NCBI GenBank assembly: GCA_050263095.1
Contig: JBLNEW010000059.1
Span: forward strand, 1-7,087
Direction: 5' to 3'
Length of the DNA stretch: 7,087 nucleotides
Source: FEB-35 sp050263095
GTDB taxonomy: Bacteria > Desulfobacterota > Deferrimicrobia > Deferrimicrobiales > Deferrimicrobiaceae
Shown here: piece by piece, positions 6,081-7,087 of the stretch
Layout: each line of letters starts with the position of its first letter
Numbering within the stretch: position 1 is the first letter of the stretch
The notes under the pieces: generated by a model
What the model was told of the DNA's origin: nothing
The model's input: only the letters and a program-made list of their open reading frames with translations
Database searches by the model: none
Program-made: the position numbers and the translations under genes

Positions 6081-7085
6081 TTATACCACGAAACGGAGCT
6101 TCTCTGCGCAGGAGGCGCAACGGTTTCCCGACAGGCCGACAGGCGTGGCCCTGTACCCCATCCTGCGGACCACGGTCGCGCCGCAGCGCGGGCAGCGCGT
6201 GTCCTCGCTTCCGGCAAGGTGGTAGTTCCCCACGTAGACGTAGGGAAGCTTCTCCCGGGCGATGCGGTGCGCCGCCTCCAGCCGTTCGGGCGGCGTCGGC
6301 GGAGCCGTGAAACGGTGCTGCGGGAAATAGCGGGAAAAATGAAGCGGGATATCCGGATCCGTCCCGGCGACGAAATCGACCACCTGCCGGATCGATTCGT
6401 CGGAGTCGTTCTCCCCAGTCACCAGCAGGGCGGTTATCTCCAGGTGGACCCTGCGCGACGAGACCCTGATCGTTTCGAGGACGGGCGCCACCGTCCCCCC
6501 GCAGATCCTGCGGTAGAATTCCGGGTCCATCGATTTAAGGTCGACGTTCATCGCGTCCACAAGAGGAAGAAGCTCCGCAAGCGGCTCCGGGGATACGTAG
6601 CCGTTGGTGACCAGCACGTTGGCCATGCCGGCCTTCCGGAATTCCCGGGCGCAGTCCATCACGAACTCGAACCAGATCATCGGCTCGTTGTAGGTATAGG
6701 CGATTCCGACCGATCCCGAATCCCTGGCGGCGCGCACGAGCTCGGGGATTCCGATCGGAGAAAGGGAGGCATGCCCCAGAACCAGGTGCCAGTTCTGGCA
6801 GAACCCGCAGCGGAAATTGCAGCCGACGGACCCGATCGACAGGATCTCCCTGCCGGGGTGGAAATGGAAGAGGGGCTTTTTCTCGATCGGGTCCATGTTG
6901 GCCGCCGCCACCTTGCCGTAGGTGAGGGCGATGAGCGATCCGTCCCTGTTTTCCCGCACGCGGCAGATTCCACTCTTGCCGCCGGCTATGCGGCATCGGT
7001 GCGGGCACAGCTCGCAGCGGACGGCGTCCCCTTCGGGGCGCCAGTGGGCCGCGACCTTCCCTTCAGCGGCGGACGAGGAAATCAT
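6081..7085 (-). CDS. amrS: AmmeMemoRadiSam system radical SAM enzyme (AmrS-like)
   Basis: This 334-residue radical SAM protein is related to pyruvate-formate-lyase-activating enzymes. The [4Fe-4S] cluster motif is C-x3-C-x2-C at C89, C93 and C96 (GCNFRCGFCQNW). The N-terminal CELCPHRCRIAGGKSGIC segment (C24, C27, C31, C41) is typical of the AmrS family, and so is the cysteine-rich C-terminus with two CxxC pairs (C298/C301, C323/C326), which resembles a zinc ribbon. Other supports are AYTYNEP (129-135), LVTNGY (158-163) and MNVDLKS (179-185). The family is named for genomic association with MEMO1 and AMMECR1 proteins; I know of no firmly established substrate. Neither partner is in the window, though they could lie to the right. 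The ATG at 7085 gives the expected family length, but only two bases are visible upstream, so the start and ribosome site cannot be verified. This is the first visible gene of the minus-strand operon. Confidence 0.88.
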   Translation of the reverse strand: MISSSAAEGKVAAHWRPEGDAVRCELCPHRCRIAGGKSGICRVRENRDGSLIALTYGKVAAANMDPIEKKPLFHFHPGREILSIGSVGCNFRCGFCQNWHLVLGHASLSPIGIPELVRAARDSGSVGIAYTYNEPMIWFEFVMDCAREFRKAGMANVLVTNGYVSPEPLAELLPLVDAMNVDLKSMDPEFYRRICGGTVAPVLETIRVSSRRVHLEITALLVTGENDSDESIRQVVDFVAGTDPDIPLHFSRYFPQHRFTAPPTPPERLEAAHRIAREKLPYVYVGNYHLAGSEDTRCPRCGATVVRRMGYRATPVGLSGNRCASCAEKLRFVV

Positions 7086-7087
7086 CC

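Noticed and set aside
4468..6120. A 550-codon minus-strand frame overlapping the regulator and the small membrane protein gene.
   Set aside because: Low-complexity R/G/P-rich translation in an alternative frame; the regulator has clear domains in its own frame.

Overview
The window is GC-rich, tightly packed bacterial DNA with strong G/C preference at third codon positions. It carries eight protein genes on two convergent transcription units. The gene set is a branched-chain-amino-acid-type (Liv) ABC transporter next to a phenylacetate-CoA-ligase-type enzyme, an NtrC-like response regulator, and an AmrS-type radical SAM enzyme. This combination suggests an anaerobic or facultative Deltaproteobacteria/Desulfobacterota-like organism, possibly a related metagenomic lineage. 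That is an inference from gene content; there is no rRNA or other phylogenetic marker to confirm it.

Plus strand, 1-3328: the 3' part of livG, then livF, a paaK-like CoA ligase and rsmI, with gaps of about 0-20 bases, consistent with one operon entering from the left. LivG and LivF are the two ATPases of a HAAT-family importer. The PaaK-like ligase would activate an imported or degraded aromatic or other carboxylic acid to its CoA thioester. RsmI, a 16S rRNA methyltransferase, looks like a housekeeping passenger.

Convergence, 3329-3402: a 74-base gap with an imperfect inverted repeat but no T-tract, so no convincing intrinsic terminator.

Minus strand, 7085-3403, read right to left: an AmmeMemoRadiSam-type radical SAM enzyme, a 74-residue membrane protein of unknown function, an NtrC-family response regulator, and an MDR-family zinc-binding-domain oxidoreductase. 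The gaps are 9 and 3 bases and then a 4-base ATGA overlap, so this is very likely one operon. Its promoter lies outside the window.

The most unusual gene is the response regulator. Its receiver domain is intact, but its sigma-54 AAA+ domain has lost almost every catalytic and sigma-54-contacting determinant: the Walker A lysine, the Walker B DE pair, both arginine fingers, the GAFTGA loop and the sensor II arginine. The frame is open and the rest of the fold is recognisable, so it looks like a repurposed, ATPase-dead regulator rather than a decayed gene. It has no histidine kinase beside it and is instead coupled to the small membrane protein.

No tRNA, rRNA, CRISPR array, insertion sequence, riboswitch or recognisable promoter was seen, and there is no gene-free stretch longer than 300 bases.
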